The notes: generated by a model from the letters alone, not told the origin. 64,000 nucleotides of DNA from Photobacterium angustum (GCF_002954615.1 NZ_MSCJ01000002.1:124001-188000), one strand, 5' to 3'; positions 11,779-23,264 are shown, counted from the stretch's first letter. Numbers and translations: made by a program.

Positions 11779-11853
11779 TGCTATATACCTAAATTTGGGT
11801 TCAAACGTCTATTTTTAAACAAACAGACTCCCCGTCTAACGAAAGGGCGCGAA

Positions 11854-11882
11854 ATTATAGCCTAATCTCACGCCCCTGACAA
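11854..11882 (-). promoter_or_regulatory. P-L11 promoter (sigma-70 type)
   Basis: On the minus strand: -35 TTGTCA (11882-11877), 17-base spacer, -10 TATAAT (11859-11854), followed by a GC-rich discriminator (TTCGCGCCC), which suits growth-rate and ppGpp control. It lies in the nusG-rplK gap, the position of the E. coli L11 operon promoter. Confidence 0.85.
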
Positions 11883-11903
11883 TACAACTTGAACAGAATT
11901 TGA

Positions 11904-12449
11904 TCAGTTCTTTTCGATTTGACCGAACTCTAGTTCTACTGGTGTTGCACGACCGAAAATCGATACAGAAACCTTCACGCGGCTCTTATCGTAATCTACT
12001 GATTCAATTGTACCATTGAAGTCAGCAAATGGGCCATCAGTCACACGAACAACTTCACCAGGTTCAAATACTGTTTTATGAACAGGAGACTCACTAGCTT
12101 GCTGTAGACGGTTTAGGATCGCATCCGCTTCTTTATCAGAAATCGGAGCTGGGCGATCAGATGTTCCGCCAATGAAGCCCATAACACGTGGAATACTGCG
12201 TACTAAGTGCCATGTTTCGTCGTTCATCACCATTTGTACCAGTACGTAACCTGGGAAGAACTTACGCTCACTCTTACGGCGCTGACCTGCACGAACTTCA
12301 ACTACTTCTTCTGTAGGAACAAGAACTTCATCAAAGTGCTCTTCCATACCATGCATTTTGATATGTTCGCGTAGTGACTGTGCAACTCGGCCTTCAAAAC
12401 CTGAAAAAGCCTGTACTACATACCATCGTTTTTTTGGAGCTTCGCTCAT
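11904..12449 (-). CDS. nusG: Transcription termination/antitermination factor NusG
   Basis: NusG binds elongating RNA polymerase through its amino-terminal NGN domain and contacts Rho or ribosomal protein S10 through its carboxy-terminal KOW domain; it also serves rRNA antitermination. The 181 residues are the E. coli size. The NGN domain begins [15 protein letters not shown], and the KOW segment [19 protein letters not shown] lies near residues 134-152. It follows secE by 11 bases in a two-gene secE-nusG operon, as in most bacteria. Confidence 0.97.
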   Translation of the reverse strand: MSEAPKKRWYVVQAFSGFEGRVAQSLREHIKMHGMEEHFDEVLVPTEEVVEVRAGQRRKSERKFFPGYVLVQMVMNDETWHLVRSIPRVMGFIGGTSDRPAPISDKEADAILNRLQQASESPVHKTVFEPGEVVRVTDGPFADFNGTIESVDYDKSRVKVSVSIFGRATPVELEFGQIEKN

Positions 12450-12460
12450 GAATTCTTACC

Positions 12461-12838
12461 TCACACGCCGGTAACTAGGCGTACTAAACGGACCATAATG
12501 CCGTCGATACCCCAAAGGGCTAACGCCATCACTACAGTGACTGCTAGAACGATAAAGGTTGTCTGCGTAGCTTCCTGACGAGTAGGCCATACCACCTTGC
12601 GGACTTCCATGCGCGACTCACTTGCAAAACGAATCGCGGCTTTACCTTTTGCTGTAAATGCGGCAGTGATCCCAGCAACTGCTACTAGAGCAATTACTGC
12701 AGATGTACGCAGCACAACAGAAACATCACTGTACAGGTAATTACCAACCACAGCAGCAGCTAGCAAAGCAAAAACTACGACCCATTTCAGGCCATCCATT
12801 TTGCTTTCGCTTTCTTGGTTTTCGGCATTCGCATTCAT
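12461..12838 (-). CDS. secE: Preprotein translocase subunit SecE
   Basis: Essential inner-membrane component of the SecYEG channel. The 125 residues hold three hydrophobic segments (about 18-37, 41-60 and 95-120), as in the gammaproteobacterial long form, and the conserved amphipathic stretch ASESRMEVRKVVWPTRQEA just before the last helix is diagnostic. Co-transcribed with nusG. The open frame starts at 12838 with M-N-A-N-A-E-N; no better start is apparent. Confidence 0.95.
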   Translation of the reverse strand: MNANAENQESESKMDGLKWVVVFALLAAAVVGNYLYSDVSVVLRTSAVIALVAVAGITAAFTAKGKAAIRFASESRMEVRKVVWPTRQEATQTTFIVLAVTVVMALALWGIDGIMVRLVRLVTGV

Positions 12839-12878
12839 ACAACCAACCTGTAACTAGTCTTTATTTAGACGAAAATAA

Positions 12879-12894
12879 CCCCGCTATAGCGAGG
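12879..12894 (-). other. Small GC-rich stem in the secE leader
   Basis: In the 241-base gap between tufB and secE the leftward strand has CCTCGC (12894-12889), TATA loop, GCGGGG (12884-12879), a 6-bp stem with one G-U pair, followed by TTATTTTC. It resembles a weak terminator or attenuator ahead of secE. I could not place the secE promoter with confidence in the AT-rich remainder (12900-13010). Confidence 0.4.
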
Positions 12895-13010
12895 CCATGG
12901 ATGAAGAAAAAGGGGTAAGCCTTTAATAACATTAATAAAAAACTTCATCTTACGAAATTTTATCTCTACCACTTGAACAAAAAATATGCATTTTTATATT
13001 AAAGTGTAGA

Positions 13011-13038
13011 AAAAGGGCATCAAATGATGCCCTTTTTT
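13011..13038 (-). terminator. tufB terminator
   Basis: Stem GGGCATCA / TGATGCCC (13015-13022 with 13025-13032) with A-run on the left and T-run on the right. Read leftward it ends the tRNA-tufB transcript 40-70 bases after the tufB stop. Confidence 0.85.
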
Positions 13039-13079
13039 GTGCGCTGTCGTCAAATTAAATTCAACGAAATCATCGTAAC

Positions 13080-14264
13080 TTAAGCAACGATAGTTGCAAC
13101 AACACCAGCACCAACTGTACGGCCACCTTCACGGATAGCAAAACGTAGACCTTCGTCCATCGCGATTGGAGCGATTAGAGTAACAGTCATAGCGATGTTA
13201 TCACCAGGCATTACCATTTCTACGCCTTCTGGTAACTCGATAGTACCAGTTACGTCAGTTGTACGGAAGTAGAACTGTGGACGGTAACCTTTGAAGAAAG
13301 GAGTGTGACGACCACCTTCATCTTTAGAAAGAACATAGATTTCTGAAGTGAAAGTTGTGTGTGGAGTGATTGAACCTGGCTTAGCAAGTACTTGACCACG
13401 TTGAACTTCGTCACGCTTAGTACCACGTAGAAGAACACCAACGTTCTCACCAGCACGGCCTTCGTCAAGAAGCTTACGGAACATCTCAACACCAGTACAA
13501 GTAGTTGTAATAGTGTCTACGATACCAACGATAGCAACTTCGTCACCAACTTTGATGATACCTTGCTCAACACGACCAGTTACAACAGTACCACGGCCTT
13601 GGATTGAGAATACATCTTCGATTGGAAGAATGAATGGTAGATCGATAGCACGCTCTGGCTCAGGAATGTATGAATCTAGCGCTTCTGCTAGTTCAACAAT
13701 CTTGTCTTCCCACTCTTTCTCGCCGTTTAGAGCGCCTAGAGCAGAACCCATGATTACTGGGCAATCATCACCTGGGAAGTCGTACTCAGAAAGAAGTTCA
13801 CGAACTTCCATCTCAACTAGCTCAAGTAGTTCTTCATCATCAACCATGTCACACTTGTTCATGAATACGATGATGTAAGGAATACCAACCTGGCGACCAA
13901 GTAGGATGTGCTCACGTGTTTGTGGCATTGGGCCGTCAGTTGCAGCAACAACTAGGATACCGCCGTCCATTTGAGCAGCACCAGTGATCATGTTTTTAAC
14001 ATAATCGGCGTGTCCAGGACAGTCAACGTGTGCGTAGTGACGAGTTGGAGTATCGTACTCAACGTGAGAAGTTGAGATTGTGATACCACGCTCGCGCTCT
14101 TCAGGAGCGTTATCGATAGATGCGAAGTCTTTAGCAACACCACCGTACACTTTTGCAAGTGTAGTACAGATAGCAGCAGTTAGAGTTGTTTTACCGTGGT
14201 CAACGTGGCCGATAGTACCAACGTTTACGTGCGGTTTTACGCGTTCAAATTTTTCTTTAGACAT
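13080..14264 (-). CDS. tufB: Translation elongation factor Tu
   Basis: EF-Tu delivers aminoacyl-tRNA to the ribosomal A site as a GTP complex. The 394-residue protein has the GTPase signatures [10 protein letters not shown] (about residues 19-28), DCPGHADYV (about 81-89) and NKCDMVD (about 136-142), then the two beta-barrel domains. AGAGGGA lies just before the ATG. Its position downstream of four tRNA genes and upstream of secE-nusG is that of tufB in enterobacteria; the other tuf copy, expected near rpsG-fusA, is outside this window. Confidence 0.97.
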   Translation of the reverse strand: MSKEKFERVKPHVNVGTIGHVDHGKTTLTAAICTTLAKVYGGVAKDFASIDNAPEERERGITISTSHVEYDTPTRHYAHVDCPGHADYVKNMITGAAQMDGGILVVAATDGPMPQTREHILLGRQVGIPYIIVFMNKCDMVDDEELLELVEMEVRELLSEYDFPGDDCPVIMGSALGALNGEKEWEDKIVELAEALDSYIPEPERAIDLPFILPIEDVFSIQGRGTVVTGRVEQGIIKVGDEVAIVGIVDTITTTCTGVEMFRKLLDEGRAGENVGVLLRGTKRDEVQRGQVLAKPGSITPHTTFTSEIYVLSKDEGGRHTPFFKGYRPQFYFRTTDVTGTIELPEGVEMVMPGDNIAMTVTLIAPIAMDEGLRFAIREGGRTVGAGVVATIVA

Positions 14265-14364
14265 GGATAGTCCCTCTGGGCACGGTATTAGGTGGCATTA
14301 CGACCACACAACCAAACATGGGTTTGTTGAGTATATAACAAATGGATGAATTAGGGCTTGAGAG

Positions 14365-14440
14365 TGGTGCTGATAGGCAGATTTGAACTGCCGACCTCAC
14401 CCTTACCAAGGGTGCGCTCTACCGACTGAGCTATATCAGC
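14365..14440 (-). tRNA. tRNA-Thr (anticodon GGT)
   Basis: A 76-base cloverleaf including the encoded CCA. The acceptor stem GCTGATA pairs with TATCAGC, the D-arm reads TAGCTCAGTCGGTAGAGC, the anticodon GGT is at 14407-14405 and the T-arm has GTTCAAATC. It is the last tRNA before tufB, like thrT in E. coli. Confidence 0.97.
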
Positions 14441-14452
14441 ACACAAGAAATG

Positions 14453-14527
<75 letters not shown>

Positions 14528-14566
14528 AGAACTTGTATCTCGTAGAGCTATTCAACCATTTGAAAA

Positions 14567-14651
14567 TGGTGGTGGGGGAAGGATTCGAACCTTCGAAGGC
14601 AGTGCCGGCAGATTTACAATCTGCTCCCTTTGGCCACTCGGGAACCCCACC
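14567..14651 (-). tRNA. tRNA-Tyr (anticodon GTA)
   Basis: An 85-base tRNA with the long variable arm of the tyrosine class and encoded CCA. Acceptor GGTGGGG/CCCCACC, anticodon GTA at 14617-14615. Equivalent to tyrU. Confidence 0.97.
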
Positions 14652-14666
14652 GAAATTTTTTAAAAC

Positions 14667-14742
<76 letters not shown>

Positions 14743-14755
14743 GTTAGTGGTGCGC

Positions 14756-14784
14756 ATTCTAGATAATGATTATTTTTGTTGCAA
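14756..14784 (-). promoter_or_regulatory. Promoter of the tRNA-tufB operon
   Basis: On the minus strand: -35 TTGCAA (14784-14779), 17-base spacer, -10 TAGAAT (14761-14756), then GCGCACC, a GC-rich discriminator typical of stringently controlled stable-RNA promoters. The -10 ends 13 bases before the first tRNA. Confidence 0.75.
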
Positions 14785-14838
14785 TACCCTAACGTGTTTT
14801 TTTTATTGTTTTTTATTTAATTGTCGTAATTTTGGGCA

Positions 14839-15570
14839 TTAACCGCGCTTTGCATACAATCCTAACCCTTCAAGTACCAACTCCGAGCGATGATAAAAAG
14901 GCTTACACCACGATTTTGGCAAATGACGAACACCGCCACCGCATAGAATAACCGCGGGAGCTTCATTTAATTCTGCAGATGCTTGTTTTAAACCAAATTC
15001 AATTAATCCAACCAAAGCAGCACGACAGCCATTCTTTAAACCATCAGCGGTATTATTTGCCAGTGTTAATGATTCACTATGCTCACTATCAGAAAACACC
15101 TTGGTCGTGTTCTCTAGCACTGATTTCATCATTAACTGATAACCAGGCATGATCCAACCACCAAGATGTTTTCCATCACTGTCCATAACATCAAACGTTA
15201 ATGCCGTGCCTATATCAACAATCACCGTAGGTTGCTCAAAGCTTTGGCGAATAGCAACTAGAGTTAGCCAACGGTCAACGCCAAGATATTGATATTCAGA
15301 ATATGCATTAACAACACCGAAGTCTTCACGTGCAGTTTTTACTTGAGTAACCGGAATATTGGCCATTTGGGCAATACGCTGAATCGTATTATCAACCTCA
15401 ACTGGTCCGACACTCGCAAAAACAATACGCTCAACATTACCTTCCAGTAACGGTTGTAAAACAAGCTCTAATTTTTTACTTGGGTATTTACCAATTTGTT
15501 CAATGTGTTCATTTTGGGTCAGTAAGGCAACTTTGACGTAAGTATTGCCTGCTTCAATTAATAATTGCAT
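14839..15570 (-). CDS. coaX: Type III pantothenate kinase
   Basis: Phosphorylates pantothenate to 4'-phosphopantothenate, the first committed step of coenzyme A synthesis. CoaX belongs to the acetate/sugar kinase fold and is unrelated to the P-loop enzyme CoaA. Visible signatures are the phosphate-binding EAGNTYVK (6-13), GVDRW (97-101), DIGTALTFDV (119-128) and GGWIMPGYQLM (137-147), in a protein of 243 residues. The ATG at 15570 overlaps the birA stop as TGATG, so the two are translationally coupled; a TTG six bases upstream was rejected. In E. coli the gene at this exact place is coaA. The first motif has glutamate where the family usually has aspartate. Confidence 0.92.
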   Translation of the reverse strand: MQLLIEAGNTYVKVALLTQNEHIEQIGKYPSKKLELVLQPLLEGNVERIVFASVGPVEVDNTIQRIAQMANIPVTQVKTAREDFGVVNAYSEYQYLGVDRWLTLVAIRQSFEQPTVIVDIGTALTFDVMDSDGKHLGGWIMPGYQLMMKSVLENTTKVFSDSEHSESLTLANNTADGLKNGCRAALVGLIEFGLKQASAELNEAPAVILCGGGVRHLPKSWCKPFYHRSELVLEGLGLYAKRG

Positions 15571-16532
15571 CAGCAACCTCTAAGGCTGATTTCACCGCCG
15601 ATATACGGTGTAATACCAGTGTCGGTTTCCAGTAGTAAAGCCCCTTGAGCATCAATCCCGCGAGCAGTACCTTCGATGGTTCGCTCACCGATTAATAATT
15701 TCACAGGGCGGTTTAAAAAGTTATCTATTTTATTCCAGCGTTCAACAAAGCCAACTAAACCTTGGTGTTCATAATCACAGAGTGTTTGATTAAGGTGTGA
15801 GATCAATGTAGCCGCTAAGATATTTCGAGACGGTAAGCTATCACAAGCTTGCGACAGTGTTGTCCACGCTTGCGTGATCTCACTTTGCTCTGTTAGTGGC
15901 ATATTAATATTTAGCCCCATTCCAATCACTAAGTGTGCGGCATCCCCTGCTTGACCTGTCATTTCAACAAGAATACCAGCTAGCTTTTTATCCTGATAAT
16001 AAATATCGTTAGGCCATTTAACTCGAACATCATCTGCACCAAGTTTTTGGAGAGTTTCAGCAATCGCGACACCGACAACTAAACTCAGCCCCATTGCCGC
16101 AGCCATACCAGCTTCTAAACGCCAGTAAATGGAAAGGTACAGGTTGCTACCAAAAGGTGAAACCCATTGTCGACCTCGTCGTCCACGGCCAGCTTCTTGA
16201 TATTCAGCCAAACATACGCTACCGCTTGGCAGCTGCCCTACTCTATCTAGAAGATATTGATTGGTTGAGTCGATGACAGGAATTAAATCAAGATGGGGAC
16301 ACTTAACTTTCGCTAAAATCTGCTGCTTATCAAGTAAATCAATCGCCGATGCAAGACAATAACCTTTGCCTTGCACCCTAAAAATATCAAGCCCCCACTG
16401 TTGAATGACTTGAATTTGTTTCGCGATTGCAGCACGAGTCATACCCAGCGTTTGTCCCAATACTTCACCTGAATGAAATTCACCATCTGAGAGTAACTGA
16501 ATCAAAGCTAGTCGTACGGTATGATCTTTCAT
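15570..16532 (-). CDS. birA: Bifunctional biotin-protein ligase / biotin operon repressor BirA
   Basis: Activates biotin to biotinyl-AMP and transfers it to the acetyl-CoA carboxylase carrier protein; with its DNA-binding domain it also represses biotin genes. The 320 residues contain an amino-terminal winged helix (about 5-60; SGEVLGQTLGMTRAAIAKQI), the adenylate loop GRGRRG (115-120), KWPND (172-176) and a carboxy-terminal SH3-like domain. The presence of the helix-turn-helix indicates the regulatory group II form. It overlaps murB by four bases (ATGA) upstream and coaX downstream, so murB-birA-coaX is one coupled operon. Confidence 0.96.
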   Translation of the reverse strand: MKDHTVRLALIQLLSDGEFHSGEVLGQTLGMTRAAIAKQIQVIQQWGLDIFRVQGKGYCLASAIDLLDKQQILAKVKCPHLDLIPVIDSTNQYLLDRVGQLPSGSVCLAEYQEAGRGRRGRQWVSPFGSNLYLSIYWRLEAGMAAAMGLSLVVGVAIAETLQKLGADDVRVKWPNDIYYQDKKLAGILVEMTGQAGDAAHLVIGMGLNINMPLTEQSEITQAWTTLSQACDSLPSRNILAATLISHLNQTLCDYEHQGLVGFVERWNKIDNFLNRPVKLLIGERTIEGTARGIDAQGALLLETDTGITPYIGGEISLRGC

Positions 16533-17569
16533 CGCAGCATCTCGTTGAGATTAGTTTCAGCATTATGTGCCATAAAACGCACCTCATGCTCAAGAGAGAC
16601 ACCAAATTTAGTCATTACCGTATCGACAACATACTGTGCTAGCTGAAGTACATCATGTGCAGTTGCATTACCAACATTCGTTAATACGAGTGCTTGTTGC
16701 TGGTGAATTTTAGCACCACCAATTTGGTAACCTTTCAAACCACATTGATCAATCAACCAACCCGCAGCTAACTTACAATGAGTTTCGTCCACTGGGTAAT
16801 TTGGCATGTTAGGGTACTCAGACAAAAGAAAGTCACGTACGTCTAACGAAATAATTGGGTTTTTGAAAAAACTACCTGCATTCCCCATAACCTGCGGATC
16901 AGGCAGTTTTTCACGGCGAATGGCGCACACTTCATCAAAAATCTCTTTGGCTGTAACGGTATCGAGCGAGAATTTTGCTAATGGGCCATAGGCTATTTTC
17001 GGAGACCAAGCTTTAGTTAAGCGAAAACCTACTGCTGTAATAATGTGGTGATCTTTTAACTCTCGCTTAAAAATTGAATCTCGATATGAGAAATGGCATT
17101 CATCAGCCATCAAACGCTTCACTTCCCCTGTTTGTACATTTAATACATCAACATACTGGCAGACATCTTTTAATTCTACGCCATAAGCGCCAATATTTTG
17201 TATCGGGGACGACCCCACACAACCAGGGATGAGTGCTAGGTTCTCAAGGCCATTAAACCCATTTTCAACGGCCCAAGACACAAATGCATGCCAGTCTTCA
17301 CCGCCCCCTACATGTAAATCAACATACTCGGCACTATCGACCACATTAATACCTTTAATGCGGTTTAAAATGATAGCGCCTTGGTAATCTTCACAAAAAA
17401 GTAAGTTGCTTCCTTGACCAACAACTAACTTAGGGACTTCCTGATATGTTTCGTCCTGCCAAATAGCAAGGAGATCTTCAACACTTGATGCTTCAAGTAT
17501 GTATTTCGCCGATACATCAATCCCAAAGGTGTGATAAGGCGCTAACCCATTTTCATGTAAAACTTTCAT
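16529..17569 (-). CDS. murB: UDP-N-acetylenolpyruvoylglucosamine reductase
   Basis: FAD enzyme that reduces enolpyruvyl-UDP-GlcNAc to UDP-N-acetylmuramate with NADPH, the second committed step of peptidoglycan synthesis. The 346-residue protein is type I MurB like E. coli. Key segments: GQGSNLLF (51-58), GSSPIQNIGAYGVE (119-132), YRDSIFK (162-168) and GNAGSFFKNP (229-238), which holds the serine that protonates the product. First gene of the murB-birA-coaX operon; divergent from a small acetyltransferase gene. Confidence 0.96.
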   Translation of the reverse strand: MKVLHENGLAPYHTFGIDVSAKYILEASSVEDLLAIWQDETYQEVPKLVVGQGSNLLFCEDYQGAIILNRIKGINVVDSAEYVDLHVGGGEDWHAFVSWAVENGFNGLENLALIPGCVGSSPIQNIGAYGVELKDVCQYVDVLNVQTGEVKRLMADECHFSYRDSIFKRELKDHHIITAVGFRLTKAWSPKIAYGPLAKFSLDTVTAKEIFDEVCAIRREKLPDPQVMGNAGSFFKNPIISLDVRDFLLSEYPNMPNYPVDETHCKLAAGWLIDQCGLKGYQIGGAKIHQQQALVLTNVGNATAHDVLQLAQYVVDTVMTKFGVSLEHEVRFMAHNAETNLNEMLR

Positions 17570-17654
17570 GTTAATTCACAACCAAATCTTTATACTTTTC
17601 TATACGAATTGAAACTATTTTACCTGATCCCATTCAACAACGCAGTGTTTTCCC

Positions 17655-18122
17655 ATGTCTCAAATTATTTATCGTCAACTTGATCCTATTCGCTTGCCTT
17701 TAGTTAATAAAATATACAAGTCATTCTACCCATCAGGAAAAGCAAAGAGAGATGAAACAATCTGGGTTGCAGAATCAAACAACAGTATTATTGCATCCGT
17801 ACGATTTAAAACTATTGATGATATACAACTACTGACAGGAATGCTTGTCATCCCAGAGTATCGTTTACAAGGTATTGCTTATAAGCTCATTGAAGCATGC
17901 CGTAATCAAATGAACCAACAAGCATGCTATTGCTTTGCATTTCAAGAGTTAGAAGTTTTCTATCAAAACTCAGGGTTTCAAACTATTAATAGCGAAAACC
18001 TTCCCAATAATATCAAGCAACGTTTTCAACGCTATGCCAATAGCGGTAAGAATCTAATTCCAATGTTATTTATTGATACACTTACCTCAGAAAGCATGAG
18101 CAAAAACATATCTAAACACTAG
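17655..18122 (+). CDS. GNAT-family N-acetyltransferase of unknown substrate
   Basis: A 155-residue protein with a GNAT core. The acetyl-CoA site is recognisable around residues 59-72 (MLVIPEYRLQGIAYKLI; pattern V-x-P-x-x-R-x-x-G), preceded by a beta strand IIASVRFK and followed by a strand ending ELEVFYQNSGFQ, the typical YxxxGF region. No specific substrate can be inferred. It lies between murB (divergent, 85 bases away) and pssA (same strand, 84 bases downstream, with its own promoter). The Shine-Dalgarno is weak (TTTTCCC before ATG), so expression may be low or the start slightly different. Confidence 0.8.
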   Translation: MSQIIYRQLDPIRLPLVNKIYKSFYPSGKAKRDETIWVAESNNSIIASVRFKTIDDIQLLTGMLVIPEYRLQGIAYKLIEACRNQMNQQACYCFAFQELEVFYQNSGFQTINSENLPNNIKQRFQRYANSGKNLIPMLFIDTLTSESMSKNISKH

Positions 18123-18127
18123 ATACA

Positions 18128-18154
18128 TTGACTTCGCTTTTTTTCTGGTATAAT
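18128..18154 (+). promoter_or_regulatory. Candidate pssA promoter
   Basis: TTGACT (18128-18133) and TATAAT (18149-18154) separated by 15 bases, with TGG just before the -10. The boxes are strong but the spacing is short. It lies 53 bases before the pssA start. Confidence 0.5.
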
Positions 18155-18206
18155 TGATCCCTTAATCAAAATTCATCTACTTATAGATCGTGTAAACGAG
18201 GCGATA

Positions 18207-19556
18207 ATGGATTCAGCTATTGCTAACAGGCAGCTCATCGAACAACTGCCATGTATTGCGCACAAGCCCGAGAATTTAGAGACTCTTTTTGATGCAAATT
18301 CGTTTAGAGAGCGTCTATATCAAGAAATAAAATCAGCTAAAGAACGCATTTACTTAGTTGCCTTATATCTCCAAGATGATGAAGCAGGAAGAGGTGTGCT
18401 TACCGCTCTGTATGAAGCTAAGCAACTCAACCCCGAACTTGATATAAAGGTATTAGTTGATTGGCATAGAGCTCAACGAGGCTTAATTGGCGCCAGTCAG
18501 TCCGATGGCAATGCCGCGCTATATCGTGAGTACGCAGAAAAATATACTCACAAGATCGATGTGCTTGGCGTTCCCGTTCGTAATCGAGAAGTGTTCGGTG
18601 TCCTTCACCTGAAAGGCTTTGTTATTGATGATAATGTTATTTATAGCGGTGCAAGCTTAAATGATGTGTATCTAGCTCAACATGACCGTTACCGTTACGA
18701 CCGCTACCACGTCATTAAAAATGAAAAGCTAGCTAACAGCATGGCGCAGTTCATTATTGACATACTTGTTTCGAGTAATGCAGTTAACTGCCTAGCACAA
18801 CCAGAAAGACCCGATACAAAGTCATTGAAGACGGCAATTCGAGATCTACGCTCCGAACTACAACAAGCTATCTACCATTTTGAGCCGGATGAGATTAAAG
18901 ATGACGAGGTAGGATTAACACCTCTGATAGGTTTAGGGAAACGTAAGAACAAACTTAATCAGGATATTTGTACGCTCATCGCTAGTGCACAATCTGAGCT
19001 GACTATTTGTACTCCCTACTTTAACTTTCCAAGAATGGTAAGTCGCGAAGTAAAGAAAGCCCTTAAGCGCGGTGTAAAGATCACAATCATTGTTGGTGAT
19101 AAAACAGCAAATGACTTTTATATTCCACCATCAGAGCCTTTTAAGACTATTGCTGGGTTACCTTATTTATATGAAGTCAATTTACGTAATTTTGCTAAAC
19201 ATAATGAAGCCGCTATTGCACATCGTCAATTAGCGATCCATTTATGGAAACACGATAATAATAGCTTTCACTTAAAAGGGCTTTGGGTAGATCGCCGTTA
19301 TATGTTGGTAACGGGGAATAACCTCAATCCACGAGCTTGGAAACTTGATCTTGAAAATGCGATTTTAATTCATGACAAAAATCAACTACTCGCCGAGCAG
19401 CAACAACAAGAATTAGATTGTATTCTCGAACATACCCAGCTTATTGGTAGTTATAAGCAAATTGAAAAAATTGATAATTATCCCGCTCAAGTTAAAAAGC
19501 TCATTACACGTATTCGTCGTGTTAAAGCGGATCACATCCTGAATCAAATTCTATAA
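18207..19556 (+). CDS. pssA: CDP-diacylglycerol--serine O-phosphatidyltransferase
   Basis: Makes phosphatidylserine from CDP-diacylglycerol and serine, the branch leading to phosphatidylethanolamine. This is the peripheral-membrane, phospholipase D-superfamily type found in E. coli, not the integral-membrane type. The 449 residues align end to end with E. coli PssA (451). The two HxK-type catalytic motifs are HLKGFVIDD (from residue 134) and HLKGLWVDRR (about residue 354), and VDWHRAQRG and GDKTANDFYIP are also conserved. GAGG lies six bases before the ATG. Downstream is a long perfect hairpin, then the 8-bp repeat array. Confidence 0.96.
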   Translation: MDSAIANRQLIEQLPCIAHKPENLETLFDANSFRERLYQEIKSAKERIYLVALYLQDDEAGRGVLTALYEAKQLNPELDIKVLVDWHRAQRGLIGASQSDGNAALYREYAEKYTHKIDVLGVPVRNREVFGVLHLKGFVIDDNVIYSGASLNDVYLAQHDRYRYDRYHVIKNEKLANSMAQFIIDILVSSNAVNCLAQPERPDTKSLKTAIRDLRSELQQAIYHFEPDEIKDDEVGLTPLIGLGKRKNKLNQDICTLIASAQSELTICTPYFNFPRMVSREVKKALKRGVKITIIVGDKTANDFYIPPSEPFKTIAGLPYLYEVNLRNFAKHNEAAIAHRQLAIHLWKHDNNSFHLKGLWVDRRYMLVTGNNLNPRAWKLDLENAILIHDKNQLLAEQQQQELDCILEHTQLIGSYKQIEKIDNYPAQVKKLITRIRRVKADHILNQIL

Positions 19557-19567
19557 TTCAAACCCTT

Positions 19568-19599
19568 TATCACTGCAGTAACTCTTTACTGCAGTGATA
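19568..19599 (+). terminator. Hairpin after pssA
   Basis: Perfect 14-bp inverted repeat (19568-19581 with 19586-19599, core CACTGCAG/CTGCAGTG) and a 4-base loop, starting 12 bases after the pssA stop. The T-tract after it is poor (CATCTCTTTATT), so it may end or only stabilise the pssA transcript. Confidence 0.6.
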
Positions 19600-19624
19600 C
19601 ATCTCTTTATTAAATACTATTCTG

Positions 19625-19802
19625 TTGTAGGTCTGTAGGTCTGTAGGTCTGTAGGTCTGTAGGTCTGTAGGTCTGTAGGTCTGTAGGTCTGTAGGTCTGT
19701 AGGTCTGTAGGTCTGTAGGTCTGTAGGTCTGTAGGTCTGTAGGTCTGTAGGTCTGTAGGTCTGTAGGTCTGTAGGTCTGTAGGTCTGTAGGTCTGTAGGT
19801 CT
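19625..19802. repeat. Octanucleotide tandem array (CTGTAGGT)n
   Basis: Twenty-one exact head-to-tail copies of CTGTAGGT occupy 19633-19800, preceded by one copy with a single change (TTGTAGGT, 19625-19632) and followed by a partial CT. There is no gene in the 324 bases between pssA and 5S rRNA; the space holds the pssA hairpin, this array and the rRNA terminator. An 8-bp period does not fit a coding frame and all frames here lack a start with a ribosome binding site. Arrays this pure usually change length by replication slippage. Confidence 0.98.
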
Positions 19803-19841
19803 ACTTTATAGATGCAAACTAACTTTAAAAGTATTAAAACG

Positions 19842-19871
19842 AAAAAAGGCCATCCTTTCGGATGGCCTTTT
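19842..19871. terminator. rRNA operon terminator
   Basis: Perfect 8-bp stem GGCCATCC (19848-19855) / GGATGGCC (19860-19867), 4-base loop, A-run on the left and TTTT on the right. Read leftward it follows the 5S gene by about a dozen bases with a U-run; it is also suited to stop rightward transcription coming from pssA. Confidence 0.9.
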
Positions 19872-19880
19872 AAAATTTGA

Positions 19881-19998
19881 AGCCTGGCGATGTCCTACTC
19901 TCACATGGGGAGACCCCACACTACCATCGGCGCTATTACGTTTCACTACTGAGTTCGGCATGGGATCAGGTGGGTCCATAACGCTATGGTCGCCAAGC
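19881..19998 (-). rRNA. rrf: 5S ribosomal RNA
   Basis: Leftward sequence begins TGCTTGGCGACCATAGCG and ends GCCAGGCT, with the terminal stem pairing the two ends; the internal CCCATGCCGAACTCAG is the universal 5S loop region. About 118 bases. Ends are accurate to a few bases. Confidence 0.95.
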
Positions 19999-20130
19999 AA
20001 ATTCGGTTTTATTTATTGTCATTAGACAATAAATAGCAATCTGGGAAAATCTAACTAGTGTTCTCTACACGTTCAAGTGTACTTGGAGTCCGCTTTTCTC
20101 TTTACGAGATAAAACCCCTTGGGTGTTGTA

Positions 20131-23020
<2,890 letters not shown>

Positions 23021-23252
23021 ATACAACCCCAAGAGGTTTCGTATGTTCAAACAACCAAGGTTTGTGTTTAACACTTCGATCAAGAAAGTATTAAACGTTG
23101 GTTTTTCGCCGGACTCATTTATTTGTCTTCACTTTTAAAAAGTGAAAGCAAACACAGACACTTGAATGTGTATTGTTTGAGAACTCGTTCTTCTTTCGAA
23201 GAACATTTTTAAATCAATCTATCGATTGAATTTACTAGTCAGCTTTCCAGAT

Positions 23253-23264
23253 TGTTAAAGAGCA
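23253..23264 (-). promoter_or_regulatory. BoxA antitermination site in the 16S-23S spacer
   Basis: Minus strand TGCTCTTTAACA, an exact match to the rRNA boxA consensus recognised by NusB-S10, between tRNA-Val and 23S rRNA. It should keep polymerase resistant to Rho through 23S. Confidence 0.8.

Noticed and set aside
19625..19802. Reading the 8-bp array as a CRISPR or as a coding repeat
   Set aside because: No spacers exist between units, the unit is far too short for CRISPR, and an 8-base period breaks any coding frame pattern; no start with a ribosome site.
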